The translations under genes were made by a program, and so were the position numbers. Positions 1-9,246 of a stretch of 64,000 nt of DNA are shown piece after piece. The stretch comes from Nocardia transvalensis NBRC 15921. GTDB taxonomy: Bacteria > Actinomycetota > Actinomycetes > Mycobacteriales > Mycobacteriaceae. The DNA lies in NCBI RefSeq assembly GCF_000308875.1, contig NZ_BAGL01000063.1:186001-250000 (forward strand). Reading direction: 5' to 3'. The notes beneath the pieces are model-generated. The model saw only the letters and a program-made list of their open reading frames with translations, made no database searches and was not told the DNA's origin. Position 1 is the stretch's first letter; every line of letters begins with the position of its first letter.

Positions 1-155
1 ATCCGGAGACCAACGCCCGGGGCGCGCAGCTGATCTTCACCACGCGCAACCGCACGCTGGTGGACCGGGGCAACGGCCGCTCCCAGTCGCGCCGCACCAC
101 CGTCTGGACGCTGCGCCGCACCCCCGAGGGGGCCAGCGAACTCGCCGCGCACTGA
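1..155 (+). CDS. C-terminal fragment of an unidentified protein (5' end outside window)
   Basis: The window opens inside a reading frame that ends at the TGA at 153-155. About fifty codons are visible, and nearly all end in G or C, as real genes do here. The residues include GAQLIFTTRNRTL and end in ELAAH. There is no membrane segment or motif that I recognise, so no function is given. A 104-bp gap separates it from the next gene on the same strand. Confidence 0.4.
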   Translation, partial: PETNARGAQLIFTTRNRTLVDRGNGRSQSRRTTVWTLRRTPEGASELAAH

Positions 156-259
156 GCCGGTCCGGGAGTACAACCGGCTGGCGGGCGTGCTGAAACCCGC
201 GTCCAGGGGCGCACAGGTGGCGGGCATGGCGGAATGCCCGCATCCGGGGGACGCATAGC

Positions 260-628
260 ATGGTGGGCATGCTGGAGATCGCGTTCCTCGTGACCGCCGT
301 CGTCGTGCTGGTCGCGCTGGTCATCACCTACCGCCGCGGCCGCGGGGCGGGGGCCGGGCCGAGCTGGAACCGCGCGGAGCCCGAGTCCGGCACGCTGTAC
401 GTGACCGGCGTGAGCCCGCGTCCCGCCGCCCAGGGCAACCAGTACGTGACCATCACGGGCACCATCACAGGTCCCTCGGTCGGGGGCGAGACGGTCTACG
501 GGCGCTTCGCCTGGGACGTCAACCAGTGGCCCTCCCCCGGCGACCAGATCCCCGTCGCCTACCCGCCCGGCAAGCCCCAGAACTGGCAACTCGGCCACCC
601 GGGCGCCCGGCCCTACTTCGGGGGCTGA
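260..628 (+). CDS. Small single-pass membrane protein of unknown function (122 aa)
   Basis: The start is the ATG at 260, preceded by a purine-rich GGGGGACG; a second in-frame ATG at 269 is possible. Residues 4-23 form one hydrophobic segment rich in Val, Leu and Ala, followed by an Arg-rich stretch. That pattern suggests an N-terminal anchor. The rest, about 90 residues, is Gly/Pro/Thr-rich with repeated TITG elements and could be a small beta-rich domain. I do not recognise the family. Its stop lies inside the 3' end of the convergent MetE-like gene (16-bp overlap). Confidence 0.6.
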   Translation: MVGMLEIAFLVTAVVVLVALVITYRRGRGAGAGPSWNRAEPESGTLYVTGVSPRPAAQGNQYVTITGTITGPSVGGETVYGRFAWDVNQWPSPGDQIPVAYPPGKPQNWQLGHPGARPYFGG

Positions 629-1674
629 GACTGCGGGTCGACGTCGATCGACTCCGGTTCGTCGGTGAAGACGCGGGCCGTCTCGGTGGCCAGCTCCAGG
701 GCTCGGCGGGCCCAGTCCTGCGAGGCGCCCGCCAGGCCGCAGGCCGGGGTGACGATGACGCGCTCGGCGAGCAGACGGCGCGAGAAGCCCAGCCGGTCCA
801 TCAGCCGGACCGCGGGCTCGGCGATATCGCGCCAGGTCACGCGTCCGGCCGGGGCCACGGTCGGCACCAGCCCGAGCGCCAGATGCTTTCCGCTGTCGAG
901 CAATTCGCCGATACCGTCGAGATCGCGCTTGCCGATGGCGGCGATATCGAATCCGACCGCGGCCGCCGCACTGCCGCGCAGCAGCCCGAGCGCGGGCGAT
1001 TCGGCGCAGGTGTGCACCAGGACCGGCTGCTCCAGCGCGGCCACGACGGTATCGAGCACCGCGAGCGCCTCGGGCCCGGGCAGCGCCCGCACCGTGTGCA
1101 GCACGCTGGCCCCGCGGATCGACCCGTCGAGAACCGAGGTGAGCGACGGTTCGTCCAGCTGCACCACGACTTTCGCGCCGAGCCGCTTGCCGACCTCCGC
1201 GGCGTGCTGGGACAGCCCCTCGGCCAGCGATTCCGAAAGATCGCGCAGCGCACCGCGATCGGTGAGCATCCGATGCCCACCGGCCAGCTCGACCTGCGCG
1301 GCCAGCGTGAGCGGGCCCGCGGCCTGCACCTTCACCGTGCGCCCGGTCCCCGCGAGACCCGCTGTCTCCCAAGCCTCTTCGAGCGCGTCCAGGTCGACGC
1401 GGATCAGGTCGAAGGCCCGCCGGGACACCGCACCGGGGCCGGGCGCCACCCGGTAACCGCGCGGGGTGATCTCGAACAGCATGTCCACCAGCAGCGCCGA
1501 GGCACGGCCGATCATATCCGAACCCGTTGCGCGCCCGGGCAATTCGACCAGGTGAGGCAGGTCCGGCAGCTCGCCGACGATGGTCGCGGCCGCCTCGCGC
1601 GCATTCGTTCCGGGCCATGATCCGACCCCGGTGGCGATCCCGCCGCGCAACACCGCATTCTCACTCGACGTCAT
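613..1674 (-). CDS. MetE-like (cobalamin-independent methionine synthase family) protein
   Basis: A 353-residue protein of the MetE/UROD TIM-barrel superfamily. It resembles the short C-terminal-domain-only proteins found beside ligA and mnmA in mycobacteria (Rv3015c type). The probable zinc ligands are visible: His221 and Cys223 in VLVHTCAES and Cys312 in VTPACGLAG. It opens with GVGSWPGT, typical of the family. It is half the length of full MetE and lacks the N-terminal barrel, so it probably does not make methionine from methyl-tetrahydrofolate in the usual way; its substrate is unknown. The ATG at 1674 was chosen over the longer frame to 1908 because AAAGGGA lies 10 nt upstream and homology starts just after it. 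Confidence 0.85.
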   Translation of the reverse strand: MTSSENAVLRGGIATGVGSWPGTNAREAAATIVGELPDLPHLVELPGRATGSDMIGRASALLVDMLFEITPRGYRVAPGPGAVSRRAFDLIRVDLDALEEAWETAGLAGTGRTVKVQAAGPLTLAAQVELAGGHRMLTDRGALRDLSESLAEGLSQHAAEVGKRLGAKVVVQLDEPSLTSVLDGSIRGASVLHTVRALPGPEALAVLDTVVAALEQPVLVHTCAESPALGLLRGSAAAAVGFDIAAIGKRDLDGIGELLDSGKHLALGLVPTVAPAGRVTWRDIAEPAVRLMDRLGFSRRLLAERVIVTPACGLAGASQDWARRALELATETARVFTDEPESIDVDPQSQPPK

Positions 1675-1977
1675 CGTGCACCATCCCTTTCCCTCGACCT
1701 TGCTCGGCCGCGCGCTCGCCCGTACCCCAGGCGGCGCCTGGCCCACTTCCGGACGGATGTCCGACCACCGCGACGGCCCGCGGCGCCGGCGCGCTGTACT
1801 CGCCGGGAGCAGGACTTCGACGGTGAAGGGCACGATTCGCGGTGACGGCGGCAGGGTCGGCACCGACCCGCGCCTCACGACGTCCGGGTACCCGCTCCGG
1901 CCGGGCATACCCCGTACCGGTCAAAACGGACATCGTATACCGACCAGAGTGCCCCAGGGATCGGCCGGGCGGCAAGC
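1675..1977. other. Intergenic region between the MetE-like gene and mnmA
   Basis: This 303-bp stretch separates two minus-strand genes. Frames that cross it are upstream extensions of the flanking genes and have no start signal of their own. It probably holds the promoter of the MetE-like gene. I see no convincing hairpin or operator. Confidence 0.5.
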
Positions 1978-3099
1978 TCACCGGGCGGTATCCGGCACCG
2001 ACCCCGCGGTCTCCGCGACCCGGGCCCGCCCGGTGCCGCTGATGGTGCCGCTGCCGAGCACCTCGTCCCCCGCCCCGTCCGGGCGGTACAGCACCACGGC
2101 CTGGCCGCGGGCGACGCCGGTCAGCGGCTCGCGCAGCCGCACCTCGAGCCCGCCGTCGACCGCCTCGGCGATCGCGGGCGCGGTGCCGCCGTGCGCGCGC
2201 ACCTGGGCGACGCACTCGATCGGCCCGTCCGGCGCGACGCCGGAGGTCCAGATCGGCCGGTCCGCGCGCACGGTCCAGACCTCCAGTTCCTCGGCGCCGC
2301 CGACGCGGACGGTGCCGGAGTCGGGATCGATGTCGGTGACGTAGCGCGGCCGCCCGTCCGGCGCGGGCCCGGGCAGGCCGAGTCCCTTGCGCTGGCCGAT
2401 CGTGAATCCGTGGACGCCCTCGTGCTCGCCGAGGCGCTGCCCGTCGGAGTCGACGATGGCGCCGGGCCGGATGCCGATCTTGGCGCCCAGGAAGGCGCGG
2501 GTGTCGCCGGAGGGGATGAAGCAGATGTCGTGCGAGTCGGGCTTGGACGCCACGGCCAGGCCGCGCTCGGCGGCCTCGGCGCGGATCTGCGGCTTCGGGG
2601 TGTCGCCCACCGGGAACATGGCCCGGGTGAGCTGGTCGGCGGTCAGCACGGCCAGCACGTAGGACTGGTCCTTCTCGGCGTCGACGGCGCGGCGCAGCAC
2701 GCCGTCCTCGAGCCGCGCGTAGTGGCCGGTCACGACGGCGTCGAAGCCGAGCGCCACCGCCCGGTCCGCGAGTGCGGAGAACTTGATCTTCTCGTTGCAG
2801 CGCAGGCACGGATTCGGCGTCTCGCCGGCCGCGTAGGCGGCGACGAAATCGTCGATGACGTCCTCCTTGAAGCGGTCGGCGAAATCCCAGACGTAGAACG
2901 GGATTCCGAGCACGTCGGCGGCGCGCCGGGCATCGCCGGCGTCCTCCTTGGAGCAACAGCCGCGCGCGCCGGTACGCAGTGTCCCGGGCGTCGCCGACAG
3001 CGCCAGATGCACCCCGACCACCTCGTGGCCGGCGTCGACCGCGCGCGCCGCGGCCACGGCCGAATCCACGCCGCCGCTCATCGCCGCGAGCACTCTCAT
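1978..3099 (-). CDS. mnmA: tRNA-specific 2-thiouridylase MnmA
   Basis: MnmA thiolates U34 of the tRNAs for Lys, Glu and Gln, using ATP and sulfur relayed from a cysteine desulfurase. This 373-residue protein has the PP-loop SGGVDS at residues 8-13. The probable catalytic Cys101 lies in NPCLRCNEKIKF and the second Cys193 in HDICF. The length matches bacterial MnmA. The ATG at 3099 has a perfect AGGAGGT ribosome site. It overlaps the iscS stop by 4 nt (ATGA), so the sulfur donor gene and the thiolase gene are translationally coupled. The open frame continues upstream to 3960, but that part only runs antiparallel through iscS in a shadow frame. Confidence 0.97.
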   Translation of the reverse strand: MRVLAAMSGGVDSAVAAARAVDAGHEVVGVHLALSATPGTLRTGARGCCSKEDAGDARRAADVLGIPFYVWDFADRFKEDVIDDFVAAYAAGETPNPCLRCNEKIKFSALADRAVALGFDAVVTGHYARLEDGVLRRAVDAEKDQSYVLAVLTADQLTRAMFPVGDTPKPQIRAEAAERGLAVASKPDSHDICFIPSGDTRAFLGAKIGIRPGAIVDSDGQRLGEHEGVHGFTIGQRKGLGLPGPAPDGRPRYVTDIDPDSGTVRVGGAEELEVWTVRADRPIWTSGVAPDGPIECVAQVRAHGGTAPAIAEAVDGGLEVRLREPLTGVARGQAVVLYRPDGAGDEVLGSGTISGTGRARVAETAGSVPDTAR

Positions 3100-4325
3100 C
3101 CCGTACCTCCTTTCGCACCGGCCAGCCCGGCCGCCTTGGCCCGCTCCACTACCGGCGGCAGCACTTCCAGCAATCTGTCGATGTCGTATCGGGTCGTGGT
3201 GTGCCCCAGCGAGAATCGCAGCGAGCCCCGCGCCTGCCGGGGCTCGACGCCCATCGCCAGCAGTACGTGGCTGGGCGCGGCGACCCCGGCATTGCAGGCC
3301 GATCCCGTGGAACATTCGATCCCGGCCGCGTCCAGCAGCATGAGCAGCGAATCGCCTTCGCAGCCGGGGAAGGTGAAGTGGGCGTTGCCGGGCAGCCGCC
3401 GCTCGCCGACGGGCCCGTTGAGGATCGCGTCCGGAATCCGTTCGCGCACACCGGCGATCAGCTCGTCGCGCAGGCGAGTCAGTTCGGCTGTGCGCGTGGG
3501 CAATCCGCGGACGGTCTCGCGCAGCGCGGCCGCCAGGCCCAGCGCCGCGGGCACATCCGAGGTACCCGAGCGCAGGTCGCGTTCGTGGCCGCCGCCGTGG
3601 ATCAGCGGCACGCAGGGCACCTGCCGCCCCAGCAGCAGCACGCCGATCCCGTGCGGCCCGCCGAGCTTGTGACCGGCCAGGCTCGCCGCGGACAGCCCGC
3701 TCGCGCCGAAGTCGATCGGCAGCTGCGCGGCGGCCTGCACCGCGTCGCTGTGCATCGGGACGTCGAATTCCTGTGCGACGGCGGCGAGTTCGCCGATCGG
3801 CTCGATGGTGCCGACCTCGTTGTTGGCCCACATGACGGTGACCAGCGCGGTCTCGGCGGCATGCTCGGACAGGGCGGCGCGCAGCGTGCGCGGCGACACC
3901 GTGCCCGTGCCGTCGACCTCGAGCAGCGTCACCCGCGCGCCCTCGTGCTCCTCCAGCCACTCGACCGCGTCGAGCACCGCGTGATGCTCGACCGCGCCGA
4001 CCAGGATGCGGGTCCGCGCCGGATCGGCCTCACGGCGCGCCCGGTAGATCCCCTTGACGGCGAGATTGTCGCTCTCGGTCCCGCCGGAGGTGAAGATGAC
4101 CTCCGACGGCCGCGCGCCCAGATCGGCGGCGATCGACTCGCGCGCCTCCTCCAGTCGCCGGCGGGCAGTACGCCCCGACCCGTGCAGTGACGACGCGTTG
4201 GCGGCCCCCGTCAGCGCAGCCGTCATCGCCTCGACGGCGACCGGGAACATGGATGTCGTGGCCGCATGATCGAGGTAGACCGTCTGGGGCACCGAACCGA
4301 CCGCACCCGGAATAGCCAACTTCAT
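3096..4325 (-). CDS. iscS: Cysteine desulfurase (IscS/NifS family)
   Basis: This is a PLP-dependent class V aminotransferase-fold enzyme that converts cysteine to alanine and an enzyme persulfide. It has 409 residues. The PLP lysine is Lys220 in SLAGHKLGG, the catalytic Cys344 lies in ECSTGSACNAG, and the N-terminal signature is YLDHAATT. It starts at the ATG at 4325; the first 15 residues precede the usual family start, but no closer start codon exists. It is the first gene of an iscS-mnmA operon and probably supplies sulfur for tRNA thiolation. In M. tuberculosis the next upstream gene is the PlsC-type Rv3026c. Here that neighbour is 35 kb away. Confidence 0.96.
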   Translation of the reverse strand: MKLAIPGAVGSVPQTVYLDHAATTSMFPVAVEAMTAALTGAANASSLHGSGRTARRRLEEARESIAADLGARPSEVIFTSGGTESDNLAVKGIYRARREADPARTRILVGAVEHHAVLDAVEWLEEHEGARVTLLEVDGTGTVSPRTLRAALSEHAAETALVTVMWANNEVGTIEPIGELAAVAQEFDVPMHSDAVQAAAQLPIDFGASGLSAASLAGHKLGGPHGIGVLLLGRQVPCVPLIHGGGHERDLRSGTSDVPAALGLAAALRETVRGLPTRTAELTRLRDELIAGVRERIPDAILNGPVGERRLPGNAHFTFPGCEGDSLLMLLDAAGIECSTGSACNAGVAAPSHVLLAMGVEPRQARGSLRFSLGHTTTRYDIDRLLEVLPPVVERAKAAGLAGAKGGTG

Positions 4326-4402
4326 GACCGATAAAGCCTATCCCACCGCTGACCTGCACATCTTGGGGGTATCCACCTGCCCCTCCGCGACATTCCTACG
4401 AA

Positions 4403-5434
4403 TTACCCGGCACCCACAACCCCGCGGCCGCCCTCGGATATTCCCGGAGCCGGGTCGAGCAGTCCGTTCGAGTGCCCGGTGACGGCGTGCGGCCGGCCGA
4501 GAAAGCGCCGTCCGACGACGTGGCCGAGTTGCTCGTCGGTCCTCGAGTCGATCCAGGCCGAGGCGATGCGATAGCCGGTGTCGAAGAGTTCTCCGGCCGT
4601 CTGCGCGGGGGTCTTCAGAGCGGCGCCGTACGGCCGGTGGGCGAAAATCGTCGCCTCGCGGAGGACCGGGTCGTGGAACGGCCGTGGCCGGCTCCGGATG
4701 GCGGGCAAGGCCGGATGCAGCAGCGGGAAGACGAGCCCGCCTCTGCTGTCGTAGGGCTGCGGCCCGTACAGGTCCAGGACCAGGGCGGGGTGCGGAGCGA
4801 AGATCTCGCGGGGTACTCGGTGGTGACAGCCGCCGTCGAAGACGTTCTCGAGCCCGGGCGCCGCGGGCAAGGCCCCCGGTATCCGGGTCGCGGCGACGAG
4901 AGCATCGACCACGGGCAGATCGGACAGACCCAGCACGGGTAGGTCGCGGGGCAGTACCAGCGTTCCGTGTTCGGCGGAGTAGACGGGTACGACCAGCGAT
5001 GTCGCGGACCGGTGCGGGTGCCGGCCCGGTTCCGGATCGAGGACGAAGTCGGCGAAGGTGCGGTCACCGACGACGGCGTGAGCGAGTTCGCGGATCCGGG
5101 TCCGGGGGTAGAGAGCGCGTCGGGTGAGCAGCGATCGGAAGCTCCTGCTGCCCAGCACCGCCGCTTCGGGAAATTCGAGTGCGATCCTCCGCGCCGCCGC
5201 ACGAGTCATACCCACCGCGACGACCGCGGCGGCGATCGCGCCCCCGCTCACACCCGCGACGATCGGTTGCGGCGGAGCGACCGGCTCCCCGATGGCTCGA
5301 TCGCGCCGTTCCGTCAGGGCGTCCACCGCCCCGATCGTCATCCCCGCCATGACACCGAGACTGCGTCCGGCCACCCCGGCGAGTATCCGGACCACGGGCC
5401 GGTGTTCAGCCGAAAACTGTTCGTGCACTGTCAT
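4403..5434 (-). CDS. Patatin-like phospholipase
   Basis: A 343-residue patatin-fold lipid acyl hydrolase using a Ser-Asp dyad. The nucleophile elbow GVSGG places Ser63, and VFDGG places the Asp at residue 200 in the DG(G/A) motif. The glycine-rich oxyanion loop expected about 30 residues before the serine is degenerate. The ATG at 5434 has GGAAGG just upstream. The gene begins 17 bp after the stop of the DesA3-like desaturase and is probably cotranscribed with it. The pairing suggests release or remodelling of desaturated acyl chains from lipid; the substrate is inferred, not seen. Confidence 0.8.
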   Translation of the reverse strand: MTVHEQFSAEHRPVVRILAGVAGRSLGVMAGMTIGAVDALTERRDRAIGEPVAPPQPIVAGVSGGAIAAAVVAVGMTRAAARRIALEFPEAAVLGSRSFRSLLTRRALYPRTRIRELAHAVVGDRTFADFVLDPEPGRHPHRSATSLVVPVYSAEHGTLVLPRDLPVLGLSDLPVVDALVAATRIPGALPAAPGLENVFDGGCHHRVPREIFAPHPALVLDLYGPQPYDSRGGLVFPLLHPALPAIRSRPRPFHDPVLREATIFAHRPYGAALKTPAQTAGELFDTGYRIASAWIDSRTDEQLGHVVGRRFLGRPHAVTGHSNGLLDPAPGISEGGRGVVGAG

Positions 5435-5451
5435 TGTCCTTCCGCCCCGCG

Positions 5452-6657
5452 TCAGCGTTCGCCGGCGGCCGCGAGAGCGGTGCGCAGCCCTCGTCGGACC
5501 CCGGTGATCGGGCCGGCCGGCACATTCCGGAATTTCCGTTCCGATCTGGTTTCCCGGGCGTCGTCCGGAGTGCCGCGCAGCAGCCGGTCGGGCAGCGCGA
5601 GTGTGCACACCGTGCGGGCGGCCTGCCAGAACTGCGCCGGTAGCGAGCCGGTGGTGTAGGGGAGGTCGTAGGCGTCGCACAGGCCGCGGACCCGCTCGGC
5701 GATCTCCGGATATCGGTTGCTGGGCAGATCCGGAAACAGATGGTGCTCGATTTGGTAGCAGAGATTGCCGCTCATGAAGGCCAGCACGGGTCCCGCGGTG
5801 AAGTTCGCGGACCCCAGCACCTGCCGCAGATACCACTCACCTCGGGTTTCGTTCCGCAGTTGCTCGACGGTGAATTTCTCGGCGCCGTCGGGGAAATGCC
5901 CGCACATGATCACCAGATAGGACCACAGATTCCGCAGCAGCAGCGACGCCGCATTCGACGCGACCGTATGCCGGAAACCCCGGCGGCCACTCAGCATCGG
6001 AAACAGCAGCAGATCCTTCCCCAGCTGGCGACCGATCTTGCGCGCGAACTCGATATTCGGCTTCGACCGCAACGAGCGGCGCGACACACCGGTGTGGCGT
6101 CGCTCGAGCGCCCAGTCGTGCACGGCGATGGCCCATTCGAATCCGGCCGCGACGACCACACTCGCCACGGGCTGCATCAGATGAATCGGCCGCCACGGCT
6201 CGTCGCGGGTCATTCGCATCACCACGAAACCGAGATCCGCGTCCATCCCGTAGACGTTGGTGTAGGTGTGGTGCACGTGGTTGTGCGCGCGCCGCCAGTG
6301 GGCCGACGGGCCGACGAAATCCCACTCCCAGCTCGTGGAATGGATCTCCGGATCGTTCATCCAATCCCACTGACCGTGGCCGATGTTGTGGCCGAGCTCC
6401 ATCATTTCGATGATCTTGGCCGCCGCCAGCAGCGCCGTCCCGGCCAGTCGCGGCGCCCGGTACCGTCCGGCGAGCAACAGCCCTCGCGCCGCCGCCTCGA
6501 GACCGCGATGGAGCGTGATCGCTCGCCGGATATAGTCCGCGTCGCGCTGTCCGAGCGACTGCTCGATATCTCGCCGGATACCGTCGAGCTCGGCGCCGAA
6601 GGTCGCCACGTCGTTTTCGGTGAGATGGGCGAATTCCTTGATATCCGTGATAGCCAC
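5452..6657 (-). CDS. Membrane acyl-CoA desaturase, DesA3-like
   Basis: A 401-residue integral-membrane di-iron desaturase with the three histidine boxes: HNIGH (90-94), HNHVHH (125-130) and QIEHH (302-306). The N-terminus, AITDIKEFAHLTE, closely resembles mycobacterial DesA3, which makes oleate from stearoyl-CoA. The GTG at 6657 was chosen because AGGA lies upstream and it matches the DesA3 start; a frame start nine codons earlier lacks a site. DesA3 needs a ferredoxin-reductase-type partner, and none lies in this window. It is the first gene of a two-gene operon with the patatin and lies downstream of a PucR-type regulator. Confidence 0.9.
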   Translation of the reverse strand: MAITDIKEFAHLTENDVATFGAELDGIRRDIEQSLGQRDADYIRRAITLHRGLEAAARGLLLAGRYRAPRLAGTALLAAAKIIEMMELGHNIGHGQWDWMNDPEIHSTSWEWDFVGPSAHWRRAHNHVHHTYTNVYGMDADLGFVVMRMTRDEPWRPIHLMQPVASVVVAAGFEWAIAVHDWALERRHTGVSRRSLRSKPNIEFARKIGRQLGKDLLLFPMLSGRRGFRHTVASNAASLLLRNLWSYLVIMCGHFPDGAEKFTVEQLRNETRGEWYLRQVLGSANFTAGPVLAFMSGNLCYQIEHHLFPDLPSNRYPEIAERVRGLCDAYDLPYTTGSLPAQFWQAARTVCTLALPDRLLRGTPDDARETRSERKFRNVPAGPITGVRRGLRTALAAAGER

Positions 6658-6884
6658 ACAATTCCTATGCACTGGTCGGAACATTCGTCGACCTGAAGAC
6701 CACTGTGTCCCGGCGCGGGGATCGACGCATCGAAATTTAGCGTCGCCCGGTCGATTTTCCAGGAATGGGAGGAACTACCGGACGGTATCGCCGGAAACGG
6801 TATTGTGCATCGAGAACAAAGGAAGTGCGCTCGTATGTGAGCCGTGGATAAAGTGTCGGAAATGCCGATACGAGACGGTTCCGG

Positions 6885-8201
6885 TCAGGCGGGCGGACGG
6901 AGCACGGCGGCACCGAGAAAGCGGCAGATCCGCAGGGCCAGGGCGATATCCAATTTCTCGTGGGAGGTCCCGTTGGTCCGGGTGGCGGCGAGGGCCTTGG
7001 TGATGCGGTATTTGACGGTGTTGCGGTGCAGGATCATCTTCTGCGCCGTGTGCACGTGGCTTTCGCCGATCTCGTAGAAGGTGCCCAGGGTTTCCCGCAG
7101 GGTGGCGGCCTGATCGGTGTCGTCGGCGAGCGCGCCCAGTACCTCACGCACCCATTCGCGAGTGGCGTCCAGATCCTTGGCCAGCAGCGAAACCACCGCC
7201 ACGCCGGGATCGCCGAATCCGATCGTCCGGTGATCGCACGGGGTGCCCGGGACGGTGGCCACGAAATAGGCCGCGGCGGCCTGCTGATGGGAGCGACGGA
7301 ATCCGTCGAGCCCACAGCCCGGCAACCCGATCGCCAGTCGCGCTCCCTCCGGCAACTCGGCGGCCGACCGCAGGCCGTCGGGATCGACGGTGGACCGGGA
7401 GGCGAACGGAAACCACGCCCACATGGTGCGCCGGTCGATGGCGGTCACGAGGGGCGGCCCGTCCGTATTCGACGCGAATGCCAGCGATCGGGCGCACGAA
7501 TCCAGCAGATTCAGCGTCTCGGCGTCATCGCCGTCGAGACACCACAGAATCACCGCCAGATGCGTCCGTTCGAGCCCGTACCCGGTCTCGGCCTCGAACC
7601 CCAGCGGATCCGGCGGCGTCGCCGACAGCAACGGGTGCACGGCAGCGGAGTGCACGGTGCCGCGGGCGTTCACCCACCGCGCGCGCTCGGCCTCATAGGT
7701 TTCCAGGACATACAGGACGATCCAGTCGACGTAGGAGTAGACGACTTCGGTGAGCCGTTCGACAACGGCCAGGCTCAACAGTGTCGGCAGATCTCGCCGC
7801 CCGATCTCGTCGTAGCAGATACGCATCATGGCGTTCTGGCCCATGTGGTACGAGCGCACCAGGAAGTTGGACGGAATCTCCCGCTGCGCGACGCGCCGCG
7901 CGTATTCGGCCGCCGCCATCGGCGGTTGCAGGTGACCGAGCGGGATGTCGTTGGCCAGTATCTCGATCATGGTCGACACGTTGGCGTGGATACTGGCCGC
8001 GCGCAGGCTCGCCAGGCGCGGATCGCCACGGGTGTGCGTGATCTCGTGGGTGATCCGCCGGGTCATCGTCTCGGCGATCTCCGAATCCCGCGCACGCAGC
8101 CCCGCACCGATATCCACGACGAGGGCGGCCACCTCGGACGGTGTCGGCTCCAGCGTCACCCGCGGCCCGACCAGTGTTGCCGGTACGTCCTCGCCACGCA
8201 T
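6885..8201 (-). CDS. PucR/CdaR-family transcriptional regulator
   Basis: A 438-residue protein. The C-terminal region (about 365-430) has the PucR-type helix-turn-helix: a block beginning TLRETLGTFYEIGES, then HRNTVKYRI, and a final helix LDIALALRICRFL. The N-terminal 200 residues are helical and resemble the RsbRD-like sensor part of actinobacterial PucR proteins. No ligand can be deduced. It lies upstream of, and on the same strand as, the desaturase-patatin operon with a 227-bp gap, so it may control that operon. The ATG at 8201 has no clear ribosome site. Confidence 0.85.
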   Translation of the reverse strand: MRGEDVPATLVGPRVTLEPTPSEVAALVVDIGAGLRARDSEIAETMTRRITHEITHTRGDPRLASLRAASIHANVSTMIEILANDIPLGHLQPPMAAAEYARRVAQREIPSNFLVRSYHMGQNAMMRICYDEIGRRDLPTLLSLAVVERLTEVVYSYVDWIVLYVLETYEAERARWVNARGTVHSAAVHPLLSATPPDPLGFEAETGYGLERTHLAVILWCLDGDDAETLNLLDSCARSLAFASNTDGPPLVTAIDRRTMWAWFPFASRSTVDPDGLRSAAELPEGARLAIGLPGCGLDGFRRSHQQAAAAYFVATVPGTPCDHRTIGFGDPGVAVVSLLAKDLDATREWVREVLGALADDTDQAATLRETLGTFYEIGESHVHTAQKMILHRNTVKYRITKALAATRTNGTSHEKLDIALALRICRFLGAAVLRPPA

Positions 8202-8299
8202 CCGAGGTTAACCAGGGCTGCGCGGCGCTGGAATGGGTCGCGGAGCCAGAATCGACGGCAAGCTTGGTGCAAAATGCACAAATCGGGCACATGTTCACG

Positions 8300-9106
8300 T
8301 TAGCGAGCGATCGAGGGGCGGGCGAGGTGAGCGGTGACGATCCACGCGCGGGAATCGAACAGGACGCCTCGGTCGGTCCGGTGGGCGGCGAGCGTCTCGC
8401 GCAGGCGCTCGTCCGCGCGGGCCGCGTCGTCGGGTTCGAGCCGCTTCAGCACCTCCGAGGTGTAGGTGAAGCCGTGGACCCATTCGAGGGCGGTGGTCAC
8501 GTCGTGTCCGTAGTAGACGGGTTCGTGGACATCCGCGAAGGCGATGTCGGCGAACCCGGCGGACGTCAGGATCTCCTCCACGGCCGACGGGTCGCCGAAC
8601 GAGAACGCGTCCGGACCGTCGTACGCGGCGTCCGGACCGTCCACGCCCAGGGATCGGCGGATGGCGACGTCCCATTCGTTCCGCTCGCGCGACTGCCAGA
8701 CCAGCATCGCCAGGCGTCCGGCCGGGCGCAGTGCCCCGGCGATATTGGCGAACGCGGCGCGCGGATCGGCGAAGAACATCGTGCCGAACCTGCTGATCGC
8801 CAGGTCGAACCACTGCCGCGGGAAGTCGTGGCCCTGCGCGTCGGCCAGTTCGAACGTGACGTTGTCCAGCCCTGCCGCCAGCGCCCGTGCCCGCTCGATG
8901 GCCGATGGGGAGATGTCGACCCCCAGCACGCTGCCCGCGACACCCGCGGCCAGACGGCTGGTCTGCCCCGATCCGCAGCCGATATCGAGGACCGCGTCGT
9001 TCGGCCGGATATCCCACGCCCGGCGCAGCGCCTCGGTATGCCATCGCAGTTCGGCGTCGAAGCCGCAAGGGCCGGGCGGATATTCGGGTGCGGCGTCGCG
9101 TGTCAT
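8300..9106 (-). CDS. Class I SAM-dependent methyltransferase
   Basis: A 268-residue Rossmann-fold methyltransferase with motif I VLDIGCGSG (residues 39-47), an acidic residue after strand 2 (LGVDIS), and FGTMFFADP as a motif IV/post-I region. Overall it resembles UbiE/arsenite-methyltransferase-like enzymes. The substrate cannot be assigned. The ATG at 9106 was preferred because the extra 42 residues of the longer frame are Arg/Gly-rich and unlike the family. The gene is divergent from the small gene at 9247, and the 140 bp between them must hold both promoters. Confidence 0.8.
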   Translation of the reverse strand: MTRDAAPEYPPGPCGFDAELRWHTEALRRAWDIRPNDAVLDIGCGSGQTSRLAAGVAGSVLGVDISPSAIERARALAAGLDNVTFELADAQGHDFPRQWFDLAISRFGTMFFADPRAAFANIAGALRPAGRLAMLVWQSRERNEWDVAIRRSLGVDGPDAAYDGPDAFSFGDPSAVEEILTSAGFADIAFADVHEPVYYGHDVTTALEWVHGFTYTSEVLKRLEPDDAARADERLRETLAAHRTDRGVLFDSRAWIVTAHLARPSIAR

Positions 9107-9246
9107 ACGAGCACCGTAATCACCCCCATTGGGCCGTGTTACAGTCCCGCGGTCATTCCCCCGCATGTCGGGAATCCTGTTGGGGTCGATGCCCGTTGGT
9201 AGAGTCGAGCCGCTGAGCGGTCTGTCACGCATGAGGGAGACAAGGG

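Noticed and set aside
3100..3960. N-terminal extension of mnmA upstream of the ATG at 3099
   Set aside because: The extra residues are read through iscS in another frame and have no similarity to MnmA. AGGAGGT fits the ATG at 3099.
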